Assembly: GCA_017591395.1 (NCBI GenBank)
Contig: WEDG01012444.1
Location: 1 to 64,000, forward strand
DNA: 64,000 nucleotides
Direction of reading: 5' to 3'
Origin: Schistocephalus solidus
Taxonomy: Eukaryota; Platyhelminthes; Cestoda; Diphyllobothriidea; Diphyllobothriidae
Shown: in pieces, positions 47,865-57,660 of the stretch
Layout of the letters: every line of letters starts with the position of its first letter
Numbering within the stretch: the first letter of the stretch is position 1
Translations under genes and position numbers: made by a program
Notes under the pieces: generated by a model
Database searches by the model: none
Told to the model about the DNA's origin: nothing
Seen by the model: the letters and a program-made list of their open reading frames with translations, nothing else

Positions 47865-48200
47865 ACGTGCTGCTTTCTATAATTTCTCTTCAGGCCAGTA
47901 CGGCCGATACGTCGATGAAATCTTTGCGATTGGCACAGAAGAAAAACAATGTAGATGCACTCTTAAACGCTGTAAACCAAGCATATCCGTCGAGCCATTT
48001 CACATTGGAGATGGAGAGAGCAGGTTCTCTCCCTTTCTTAGATGTCCTTCTAAGCAGAAGACCTGACGGCAGCGTCAGAAGGAGCGTTTATGGAACGAAA
48101 AGCTGCTCTGGGAAATATAAGAACTTTTGTAGTTTCATAGGTATGCCACAGAAACGCGTACTAGTCATCGAACGCCTCAGACAAGTAGGCACACACATTC
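47865..48200 (+). mobile_element. Penelope-like element fragment (C-terminal half of the reverse transcriptase)
   Basis: Joined frames give GRYVDEIFAIGT (canonical YVDD), NNVDALLNAVNQAY, SHFTLEMERAGSLPFLDVLL and SVRRSVYGTK. These are the palm and C-terminal motifs of Penelope-like reverse transcriptases. It lies upstream of the N-terminal half at 48205, so it belongs to a neighbouring tandem or rearranged copy. Confidence 0.85.
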
Positions 48201-48486
48201 CTTGACAGTATGGTCTACCAAAGGAAGGTTGGCCACTTCGTCTGATTTTGGACATGCGAAACTCTCCTTATCATGCGATAGCAAAGTGGTAAGCAGAGAA
48301 AATAAAGCCTGCACAACGTCAGCTAGCACCACGTAGCTACTGAGATACCTTCGAATTTATTAAAAACGTCAAAGACCTAAACTTTAAATGGCCCGAGGAT
48401 GCTACCTTTCGATGTCTCATCCCTTTTTACAAACGTCCCTGTCAGAGAGACATTCGATTGCCTCTGTGAATGCCTATATACTTTAG

Positions 48487-48636
48487 AGTAGACGAGGGTC
48501 GAAACTGCTAAGAAACGAGGTGTACAAAATAAATTTACGCTAAGTGGAGAATTGTGTCTAAACTACAAACGACAAAAGGACGGCAAAAATGTCAGAGGAT
48601 TGTTAAAATGCAGACTCACGAAAAACGCAGCTTCTG
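48487..48636 (-). repeat. Truncated 3' LTR (terminal 150 bases)
   Basis: It aligns with 49652-49803 almost base for base (for example TAGACGAGGGTCGAAACTGC and CGACAAAAGGACGGCAAAAA). The homology stops at CAGCTTCT, where gag begins. Confidence 0.88.
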
Positions 48637-49599
48637 GCTGGCGTTGTCGTTTAACTGTTGCGGCTTCTGTGGGAATTCGCACGACGGAAAATACTTGCGT
48701 GCTTTCACGCCATAGGTGCGATGGTAACAGCACACGGTCTGTGGCTGCCATTCCCGTGATTTGGATCGTCGACGTTGATATGTTTGACGACTATTGGACT
48801 GGAGATTGTTGATGATCGAACACATGTTGCTGACGTGCGTGCATAAAAGGCGAACGGTATCCTTTAAATCTTCATAATCACTGCTACGCATGATATTTGA
48901 GGCTTGAAAAAGGTCAGATGATGGTGCGGCCCGTCGATAGGCACTACAGCACGATGATAACGTCACATAGGGAGGGTCACTTTCTGACTTTGGAGTGCCT
49001 TGATGAGCAGGAGTGTCAATATTATCAGATCTGGAAGTGGACACCGATGTCTGTTGAAGACTAGAACATGCGGTACCGCTTGGGTAGCATTCCATGATTC
49101 TGTCTGCATGAGTGGCTAGTTTATCCAATGAGGTGCTCGTGTCGAGCATAGCCAATACCTGCTGCATGGGCAGGGGAAGCTTATCAAGCCAGATCTGTCG
49201 GAAAATTGCATCATCCATATGACGACCAGCAAGCAAAGAACGCATGTGTCGCATAAGTTGAGAAGGTGTTTGATCGCCAAGTTCGACTTGCGTTAAAAGC
49301 TCACGCAGCATTCGGTTGGCCGACTTGGCCACACGATTAATTACAGCATCCTTCAACTGGGTGTATGGCTCCTCAGCAGGGATAGGATCAAGGAGGTCCT
49401 CGACGTCAACGGCAACATCGAAAGGAAGTGATTGCACTACGAATGAATAACGCGTGCGTTCACTGGTGATACGGCGCGTCGAGAAAACTGCCTCGATCTG
49501 CCTAAGCCATACGCGAGGGTTGCTCGGCGTAAATGGGGGCAATTTGAAAGAGAGGCTATGGACGTCAAGAGAGTCTGCGTTAGTCTCATTATCCGTCAT
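48616..49599 (-). CDS. Gag polyprotein of CsRn1-like element, fused to LTR
   Basis: The 327-residue open frame has no internal stop and uses the first Met (MTDNETNAD) after the primer-binding site. The N-terminal half has the Gag capsid-like pattern: FKLPPFTPSNPRVWLRQIEA, RYSFVVQSLPFDVAVDVEDL, then RELLTQVELGDQTPSQLMRH and IFRQIWLDKLPLPMQQVLAM. The C-terminal part has VCCYHRTYGVKARKYFPSCEF, like the C-x-x-H...C...C zinc cluster of CsRn1-clade Gag but with Tyr at the third ligand. The last residues (KLRFS) are translated from LTR sequence across the deletion junction. It is the only long uninterrupted transposon frame here, so this insertion is recent or the frame has been retained. Confidence 0.85.
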   Translation of the reverse strand: MTDNETNADSLDVHSLSFKLPPFTPSNPRVWLRQIEAVFSTRRITSERTRYSFVVQSLPFDVAVDVEDLLDPIPAEEPYTQLKDAVINRVAKSANRMLRELLTQVELGDQTPSQLMRHMRSLLAGRHMDDAIFRQIWLDKLPLPMQQVLAMLDTSTSLDKLATHADRIMECYPSGTACSSLQQTSVSTSRSDNIDTPAHQGTPKSESDPPYVTLSSCCSAYRRAAPSSDLFQASNIMRSSDYEDLKDTVRLLCTHVSNMCSIINNLQSNSRQTYQRRRSKSREWQPQTVCCYHRTYGVKARKYFPSCEFPQKPQQLNDNASQKLRFS

Positions 49600-49631
49600 A
49601 GTAAGTGATATGGTGCGTAATGATAGAAAAG

Positions 49632-49642
49632 CGGGGTCACCA
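49632..49642 (-). other. Primer-binding site, tRNA-Trp type
   Basis: TGGTGACCCCG on the - strand is complementary to CGGGGTCACCA, the 3' end that I recall for animal tRNA-Trp. It lies nine bases inside the LTR. Use of tRNA-Trp is typical of the CsRn1 clade first described in liver flukes. Confidence 0.85.
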
Positions 49643-49651
49643 ATTTTGTAG

Positions 49652-50074
49652 TGTAGACGAGGGTCGAAACTGCTAAGAACCGAGGTGTACAAAATAAATT
49701 AACGATAAGTGGAGAATTGTGTCTAAACTAGAAACGACAAAAGGACGGCAAAAATGGCAGAGGATTGTTAGCATGCAGACTCACGTAAAACGCAGCTTCT
49801 AGATAGCGAGTGTTGTTGAGGATTGTAATGAACTCTGAGCTAGATCCAGAAAGCTATACATCAAGGATGAAGAGCAGAGTCAGGAGTTCAATTGAGACGG
49901 CGATCAGTAGAATGCAATCGAGAAATGAAGATTAATCGTTGCAATTGACTGCACGTAATTAAGAGAGACCAGTACAATCAAGATTGCAGCGGTGACATGC
50001 AGCAGTGAAAACAGAAGACGTCCAACATGCCGGTTGAAGCTGGCTGTTGTGTTTTTATTTAGCACATTAAAACA
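49652..50074 (-). repeat. 5' LTR of the Gag-only element
   Basis: It is about 423 bases. The inner edge is set by the repeat at 48487 and the primer-binding site. The outer edge (TGTTTTAATG, at 50074) is chosen from the TG terminus and the resumption of Penelope-like coding sequence soon after, so it is less certain. Confidence 0.7.
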
Positions 50075-51110
50075 AGGGTTCATAAAGATTCAGGCGAACA
50101 AGAAAGATACAAAGATGTAAATTGTACAAATACCTACAATACCAGTGAGCAAGAAACAGGAAAACCAAAAAATGCACCGAAAGAATTATTACTAAGATGC
50201 ACATTAAATGTGCAGTTCCTTTTTTACAACCAGATATGCAGACAAATAGGCGGTGTTGCTATGGGCTGGCCGCTTGGAACTATCTTAGCTTATGTTTTTA
50301 TGGGCAAGCTGGAGAAAGTTTAGCTTAGTGACCAGAGCAATAAGCTAAGACACTACGGCCGATACGTTGACGACATCTTTGCAATTGTCACAGAGGACAC
50401 AGATGAAGACGCACTCTTAAATACTGTAAACCAAGCACATTAGTTGATGAAATTCACATTGGAGATGGTAAGAGCAGGTTCACTTTCTTTCTTAGACGTC
50501 CTTCTAAGCAGAAGAACTGACAGTAGCGTTCGAAGGAGCGTTTATCGGAAGAAAACCTGGTCTGGACACAATACGAACTTAGGCATTTTCGTACCTCTCC
50601 CACAGAAACGCTAGTCTGTTTCTTAGTGCAAAGGGCTAGAAAAAATGGCTCGGCATTTAGTATTGAGGAGGAGCTTGGGAAGATCGAGATCCTAGTTCGA
50701 GAGAATTGAAACGCTGATCGGTTTATGGCGAAGCATATTGTCACAAGACCAGTGAAACCGGCCTAGCTTACTTTGGAAAAGGAAACTCTATTCTTCAAAG
50801 TGCCCTTTCAAGGGGATTCGGCTAGTGAACTCCTGAAAAGACGCCTAAACCAAACCGTTTCACAAACGTTCCCAGCAGCGATGCTTCAGATAGTGTTCTC
50901 AACCAACCCTCGTTTATGAGGTGAAGGTAAGGATATGTTGCCAGCTCAGACCACCTCCATGTGCAAAACGTTGACCGTGTTGAATAACAACTTACACGGT
51001 GTGTCCCACGGAGTGAGGGCAAGACGGTGATTTGCGCCAGAATAAGTAAACAGTGAGGCACATGTGCGCAGCATATATCGTAGATTTCGCTCCGAACAAG
51101 CTTCAATGGC

Positions 51111-51541
51111 AAGTCAGTGTCAATAAAATCGGGTTAAAGCGCAGTCACTGACAAAAATAAATAGCCAGTATACGGGTGCGACACAACGCCCTAGCTTACA
51201 CAGCATGTATCAGACTTTCACAGGCTTGGATCTCACATGCATTTGCTCAAATACCAACAATACGAATTAAGGGGATTTTCAAAAATACAAATAAGCAATT
51301 TTGTATGGTACCGAAAAACACCTTAAATAATATTTACCTTATACATAAGGATTTGTCGTGCGCTGGCCTCGACCTAGGTCTCAGAAGATATCATGCTTAG
51401 GACGATGGAATAACAGCTGAGGAAAGAAGCGTCAGAATGACAACCGTGCGTGGGTGTAGAAGTACTTAGACAGCTCAAGGTAATGAAATCATCAAATGAC
51501 AGTAAATGATTTCCGTGAAGATCTTGGCAAACAGTAGATTG
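51111..51541. other. No recognisable gene
   Basis: Short open frames only. The start may still hold the decayed 3' end of the Penelope-like element. Confidence 0.4.
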
Positions 51542-51743
51542 CCTATCCCATGAAATGTCACACGAAATTATGAAATGCATTTCCAATTCAAAATAATCAC
51601 TGAAGTATGGTTGTAAAAGTTGTTATCATGCAACTTAATCCCAACATATTTCTTTCAGGTCAGGATATATCGGCTTTTGAACGAGCCTCTCTGTGGCGGC
51701 CTGCAAAAAGAATACTCTGCAAGCAACGAATTCATAAGTAACA
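51542..51743 (+). repeat. Left arm of inverted-repeat element, locus 2
   Basis: It begins CCTATCCCATGAAATGTCAC and includes TATGGTTGTAAAAGTTGTTA and GCCTGCAAAAAGAATACTCT, matching the arm 30958-30770 read on the - strand. Confidence 0.55.
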
Positions 51744-52315
51744 AGCATTTTTCATTGATTTTCGCATCCCCTTTAAATGCAAGTATATTTGATCGAAAAA
51801 GAGCACAACATATTCTTTCTTGCACTAATTTGATCGCCATTTACATCTTTTTCAATTTTTTAATCATAAAAGCATGTGTTTTGTTATTAAAAGTGTTCTA
51901 TTGAAGAGATTTATAAAACCGTGAAGTGCCCATTCACAAAGAATTGTACATATCCATTTATGAAGGCTTCTTGTAAAGAAGAAAATATATGGCCAACATT
52001 CACACGAAAGTTTACGAGCCTTATACCATTCCTTAATAATAACAGAAATAACTGCAAAATTTGCCTTACACGGAAAATGTACAATTTGTTGATTAAAAAC
52101 CCTTAATCCAAATGTAAAAGCGGGTTGGGCGAAAATTATTCAGGAATTTAGAAAGTTCTTTCTTTAAGCGAAAGATACTCCTTCTTCAAGTATAAACCTT
52201 GAAGACGATGTAAGTTTCTTCAAAATGACAATAATAAAGAACATTTTTATGCATTTTTCTATAACGCAAAGTTGAATTTACAAGGGCACTGAAAACCTAA
52301 GGAAAAAAATAGAAA

Positions 52316-52480
52316 GTATTTAAGTAGTCATTTGTTACGGCATGTCATTATTTAAGGCGGCCAGCAAGAAGCCTTCCAAGAGCCGGCACCCTGACGCTAC
52401 TGAAATATATTTTATGTTGCATGATAATCAATATCAAAATGTTACTTTAGTAATCCTTTCTAATTGACAAAGTTTTCGAA
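52316..52480 (-). repeat. Right arm of inverted-repeat element, locus 2
   Basis: On the - strand it gives TTGTCAATTAGAAAGGATTA, then TTGATTATCATGCAAC and AAATATATTTCAG. It aligns with the left arm at 51585-51700 and with both arms of locus 1. Confidence 0.55.
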
Positions 52481-52499
52481 TATCAATTAACATTTACCG

Positions 52500-54029
52500 A
52501 GGTAGCACATCTACTCTATATTAAAAAGTCAACACACAGATTGCATAGGTATCCTTGTTTTTTCTCTTTTCGTTTGCAGTCGAAGCAAACCCTTTCCCAT
52601 CTAGCTAGTTACGTGGGCTGCGTAGCTGCTAATCGGTGTGAATTCTATCATCAGTCATTTCTGTACCACCAAAAGCGGGTAAGCTGCTTTAACCCTAACC
52701 TAAGGGTTCTGTCTTGCAAATGGCTTGCTACCTACTTCTGACGTTTTTTCCTGTTCAATCACCCGTCTTGGGCGTGCAGGGCTGGGAATTCTGAGCCATC
52801 CGACAGTTCGATCATCGATTTTAAAGATGTCCACTGTATGCTCCACAGCAGAGTGGTGCAGGGACGGTGCCTTGCGCTGGAGTATAGTGAGAGTAAACGT
52901 TCACTGCACCTACCTCACTATCTTTTCCACTTCCACCTGGACTAGCTGTCAATATACAGTCAAGAAGACCGGAGATGGGTGAGTACGCAGGCCCACGCAC
53001 TGTGATCCAACACAAACAAGAACACTGCAACACCCGGGAGGGTCAGCTCAGATCCCAGCTGAGTGGGAGCGCCAAAAAGGCCACATAAGGAAGGAGCCAC
53101 TGCAGCCTGACTCTCAGTCCACCAGTCAGCCAATCCGCACAAAAAAACACACACACACACTGGGCTGGCCACGTGGTCCGAGTCATCCCATCAGCTGGCA
53201 ATCCGAGCCGTCCACGCCATTGAACGCAGAAAGCGGCCTGCTTGAGTTGAAATCTAAAAAATACCAGTTCCAGACTGCACTTTGGCAAAATTCACCAGGT
53301 GGAGACGTGTGAGGAGATAACAGATTTCATTCGCATTCTCAGGATGGAACGTACTTCGAAGTCGGATAAAAATGAACAGTCTGTAGACCACAGGGGTTCC
53401 AACTGGTTAGATTTCCTCAATTACATTTATTAAAAATATACGCAAGTAGGCGAATGTCTCTGGCGTAGACTGTATTTGCATATACAGGATGTTGCGTGAT
53501 TCATATTACGTGCGCACATGTACGAAAGGTCACTACTCCCTCGGTAATCGGTTCAACTACATAGATTAACCATCCCAATTAATAATGAACGACTTAAGTT
53601 TAAAGTAAACCTAAAAGAAATCGTAGTGCCAATATTAAGTTGGTTGGAAATAACAATTTTCCTGACTGAAGCGGAAATACCGAAAATGTGAAAATCATGT
53701 CAAATGAGTAAACTGGAGATATAGAACTACTTAAAGCATGTCCAGTCAAATAACTGCGTAAATAAAATATTAAAAGGAAACAATGTTAAAAAGTGTTCAT
53801 ATGTGAAGTTAACACTTATCCTATAAGAGTTTGTCTACAGCCAGAGGATGGATTCCAAAACGGGTTCATGATAATTTTCTGCAATTTTTCCTATTGTACA
53901 TTAATTGAGTTGCAGCTGACATAGTAAAGAAAATTTAGCTGGAGTTCTTTCATAGCGGAATCACAGGAATTGATTGCACGCAAGGCGATATGTTGGTAAG
54001 TAGTGCAATTACCAAGAAATGGGAGATTC
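52500..54029. other. Mostly unassigned; holds one likely LINE relic
   Basis: Apart from the short AC run (53144-53160) and the LINE-like fragment after it, nothing is recognisable. Open frames of 60-85 codons overlap on both strands between 52725 and 53290. Confidence 0.4.
53160..53300 (+). pseudogene. Possible LINE ORF2 C-terminal relic
   Basis: The translation WAGHVVRVIPSAGNPSRPRH resembles the RWAGHVVRM...P block near the end of some LINE ORF2 proteins. Two stops follow within 40 codons. The match rests on one motif. Confidence 0.4.
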
Positions 54030-54790
54030 AGTATCAGTATATTTAAGGGAGATATAGGTGAGTTACCTTTGAATTCCCTATTTGTATATGCGTGCTGTAG
54101 TATCAAAAAATAGTTTCTCGGTTTGCTGGCGAGGCCAAAAGGGAGGAGCCAAAGGGGTGGAACATAGTTGAAAAAGAGAAGATTGAGAAAAACTCCATGT
54201 GATGTTTAGGAGAAAAATACCGTCGCACTTGCGGGGGGGGTCCAACGGTGAACATGGCGGAGGTCACCTGGATCATCACCCAAGTGCGGAAAATGCACCC
54301 AAACACTGCCTTGCTGATTGCACAGTCCGCCGAATGCTTTCAAAGGCAGAAATATCCGCCCAGATCGTCTTGGGTCCATTGCGGTTCGAACGAAAGTAGA
54401 ACGTTCAGAGACCGCATGGACTACGGTTGCCTGGTTCGGCTGATGCAAACGCTCACGTAGTCACCAATATGTGCAGACAGTTAAGAAGGGAAGACGTCGG
54501 GAACCTCTGCATGAGAATTAAAGAAATGTTACTCAAATATATCAAGTACAATTTTAAATGATTTATTTTCTGACATTGCCCTTGTAACTTATAGTTCGTG
54601 TTGTAGCACAAACTGTTATATCGATCCAACTTTCGCTTAAGTCTCTAGGGATCCCAACATAAAAACATCCAGAGGAAGCTTATTCCAAGCTTCGACCACG
54701 CTTTGGAGAAAAATTACTTCAGAGAATGTGAATTTCTTGGCCTGGATGCAATCCGCTTGAGCTTCAGGATACCCGAAATGCCAGTGATTT
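54030..54790 (-). mobile_element. 5'-truncated LINE copy (3' UTR and ORF2 C-terminus)
   Basis: The - strand has SVVEAWNKLPLDVFML (near 54700-54650), then the same 3' UTR as the copies at 300 and 43580, ending with the TACTGA-type tail at about 54030. Confidence 0.8.
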
Positions 54791-56689
54791 TGGAGTTTCA
54801 GTCGACTGCTCCAAAAAAGATTATCAGCTGTGAGTTTATCTAAACATAAATATAAGATATTGGTTAAAGACATTTACCAAAACTCTGAGTTGTTGAGAGT
54901 TTTTCTGCGTATGGCCGTTTGGGTCATAGTTGTACTAACAAAAAAATTAAATCTCGTCCGTAAAAAAAGGATCGTCCCAGCAAAATCTATGAAAATTATA
55001 GTCTGGGCGGAAAAACCTCCGCTAACAAAATACGAACTTAAATGTTCTTTACTAGGTTATTCAACCGCAAGCTTTATCCTTTTCGGAAGTGAAGTCCATG
55101 AGAAAATTGGAATTTCTGTCCAGATTTACCCTTCCCTGACAAGGACTAATAATCGCTCTACTGCATGGCATGTTTCCGCTTTATATCTAAGCCATTTTTT
55201 TCCTTCGCAGGCGTTAAGACCCTGTTCTGCAATTGAAAACGTGAGCACATACTAATAATATATTCTTTAAAATGCTAATGCACTACCCTTTCCATTTCTA
55301 GATTATTCAGGAGCGGACAATAAAAATGCGTCTGTTTTCGTCTTTTATCCTGGAAAGCACTGACCATATATTGCTGATTATTTTTGATAACGCCAACGTT
55401 AACCGTTTCGTACCATTTAAATTCTCAACTTGACAAATAATAACCCGAGACTGGAAACAAGTGATGAAGGGCATATTCTCGTTCGTATTTCGCAATGACG
55501 TTCATCTTAACTCATTGTACCTCCTTAAATGAACTAATGTTAACCGGTATCCCGGCTAAAATTAGCGTAATCACAACATCTTTCGCATAGTGAAAGTGCG
55601 GGGGGAACGTAGTTCACTCAAGAGCGAAAGTCTTGTAGTCATATATAGGCTCTCCGTTCCGGAGATGGGGCAGTGACGATAAAGGGGAAAATAACCAAGT
55701 AAAAATAGCCAATTCAGTCTCCCTGTGTTTGCCAAGGCGCCAGTTGCATCCGCTCATAATAAGTGGTTTTATTTTATCAAGAACATTTGTGAATATTTTC
55801 AGTGCACTTGGTATTGTCAAATTGAATAGGGCGTTTCAAGTTTAAGACAAAAATCAAATCAGAGAATACGCGGTTGAGGAGAAGATGCGATCGCTAGAAC
55901 CGGAGGGTTTTGGACGGACGTGAGCCGAGTTGCCAGGTCATCATCACGTCCACATCCAGCATGGATGATAAAAACACGGCCATTAACGACTCGGATGCGG
56001 ACTGCCAAGCTCAATTTGTGGGCACTGCTTATTGTAGTACGCATGTGAGCACGTGGCCATTACATACTGCAGGCATTTCGCCTCTCTCACCCTTATCTGC
56101 CACCGTCCCTGATGATATGTTCGAGTGATAATCCGTAACGCCAGGCAAATAAACTTCTTGTTCCAGCGAACGCAACTTTTCCTTCACAACTGCTTCCCGG
56201 AACTCCCTGTTAAGTTCTTTCAGCTACGCTCGGTTAATTGAGCAAAGAGATAAAATGAACTAAGCAACTATGGTGACGGATAAGTCCTAATCGCTAAACA
56301 CCTGGGCCTTAGGTACACATTTCTGGCGGGCGTTTGAACTTGAGCAGCCATTTTTATTTTTTTTCCTTCACGAGGAAATTTTATGTAACCGTACACTCCT
56401 CTACCTATTTTTCTTTGATATTCTGTCTTTTTACGTTTATTTGTTTGTCTGAACTATGTTCATTAGGTTATCTCTACACCACGCGAGCACCTTTTTGAAT
56501 ACACGTAAACTGAAAAATTTACCGAATAATTTCCATGAGGCAGCTGTTGCACTTTTCGGCCAATATATCAGATGTGTAATTCCCCCGTGCTCACTTCTTC
56601 ACGCTCTTATCTGCGCAGCGGAAAAAACCGCTGCGGTTGGCAATTCGCCTTGAAGCGTCAACTGAACGACACACTTTCAATTCCAGGCT
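54791..56689. other. No recognisable gene
   Basis: The longest frame (54830-55255, +, 141 codons) is basic and shows no known motif. A 35-base piece near 55707-55740 resembles the post-hammerhead segment of the tRNA-headed repeat. Nothing else was identified. Confidence 0.4.
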
Positions 56690-56829
56690 TTATTTCAACA
56701 AATTGTCGTTCGATCTTCAACAAAACTCATGATATGGAGTTTCTTTTGTTGAAAAAAGGACATAGTAAGACTCAAGTGATTTGTCTTCAAGAGACATGGT
56801 TAAACAGTGACATTGACGCACAGCTAATT

Positions 56830-57217
56830 ATAATATTCCCCACGATTACCAACATATTTCTTATTTTGTAGTGATATTTATTTTAATCCTTACTTTTTAA
56901 TTAATAACTCTTTTTTATAATGTTCCCCACGGTAACCAACATATTTCTTATTTTGTAGTGATATTTATTTTAATCCTTACTTTTTAATTAATAACTCTTC
57001 TTATAATGTTCCCCACGGTAACCAACATATTTCTTATTTTGTAGTGATATTTATTTTAATCCTTACTTTTTAATTAATAACTCTTTTTATAATGTTCCCC
57101 ACGGTAACCAGCATATTTCTTATTTTGTAGTGATATTTATTTTAATCCTTACTTTGTTATTTATAACTCTTTTCATAATATTCCCCACGATTACCAACAT
57201 ATTTCTTATTTTGTAGG
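56830..57217 (+). repeat. 86-bp minisatellite inside the LINE endonuclease
   Basis: TTCCCCACG recurs at 56836, 56923, 57009, 57095 and 57181 (spacings 87, 86, 86, 86). Each unit runs through CATATTTCTTATTTTGTAG and TTAATCCTTACTTT. The first and last units carry CGATTACC while the inner ones carry CGGTAACC. The array begins within the endonuclease frame. Confidence 0.93.
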
Positions 57218-57626
57218 AACCACCACCGGATAACGCCAACCATGTGGACCAACATTGACAAGTTTATCCAACGCATGTACAGTTTTATTTATTTTTTTAT
57301 AATAAACTACTTTGCAAATTTCATCTCCACATATCCTATTTCATGAGTGAGTGGGTACTTCGCAGGAATATCTTGAATGAATCCAAACGTAAGCCATATT
57401 AATTGTTTAAAATTGGGCCGTTAGTAGAACAATAATTATGGGTATATAAGTAGTGGCCGATTAGGATAGGGAAGGCTATGGGCGCTGGGCGTACGGTATA
57501 AAGGATAAGGGGCTGCTAATGCGAGGAAATCGTGGGGTCCCGCAGCGCAAATTTTTCCAGTGAGGGGGCCACACCGTTCAATTAACCCCGTCTGGCCCCG
57601 CCAGTTAGCCCCACCTGGCACATTTA

Positions 57627-57660
57627 TAGCCCCCTCTGGCACCTGGGCCAGAGGGGGCTA
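57627..57660. repeat. Perfect GC-rich hairpin
   Basis: TAGCCCCCTCTGGC (57627-57640) and GCCAGAGGGGGCTA (57647-57660) are exact inverted copies around ACCTGG. The surrounding 57540-57700 is also GC-rich and holds further CCTGGC/GCCAGNN pieces, in contrast to the AT-rich neighbourhood. Confidence 0.9.

Larger units (their letters stand above)
48487..50074 (-). mobile_element. Gag-only LTR retrotransposon derivative (CsRn1-like) inside the Penelope-like element
   Basis: Read on the - strand: a full 5' LTR (50074-49652, starting TGTTTTAATG and ending GTCTACA), a tRNA-Trp primer-binding site (49642-49632), a long gag frame (49599-48616), then directly the last 150 bases of an LTR (48636-48487) that ends at the same terminal bases. 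The whole pol gene and the first part of the 3' LTR are deleted, so the gag frame runs into LTR sequence and stops there. It splits the Penelope reverse transcriptase between FDV...LCECLYTLE and KELLLRCTL, which makes it the younger insertion. Confidence 0.85.
48205..51110 (+). mobile_element. Penelope-like element, interrupted by an LTR element (48487-50074)
   Basis: Before the interruption the translation reads YGLPKEGWPLRLILDMRNSP, FIKNVKDLNFKWPEDAT and FDVSSLFTNVPVRETFDCL (to about 48480). After it come KELLLRCTLNVQFLF, QIGGVAMGWPLGTILAYVFM (about 50235-50295), RYVDDIFAIVTEDTDEDALL (about 50360-50420, catalytic DD intact), FTLEMVRAGSLSFLDVLL and FFKVPFQGDSASELLKRRLN (about 50800-50860). 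Together these are the full Penelope-type reverse transcriptase in order. The GIY-YIG endonuclease that normally follows is not recognisable; TTSMC (near 50955) may be its first relic. In-frame stops are present, so the copy is dead. Confidence 0.9.

Noticed and set aside
54830..55255. 141-codon open frame on the + strand
   Set aside because: Composition is Lys-rich without recognisable motif, and it starts inside antisense LINE sequence; no support as a gene.
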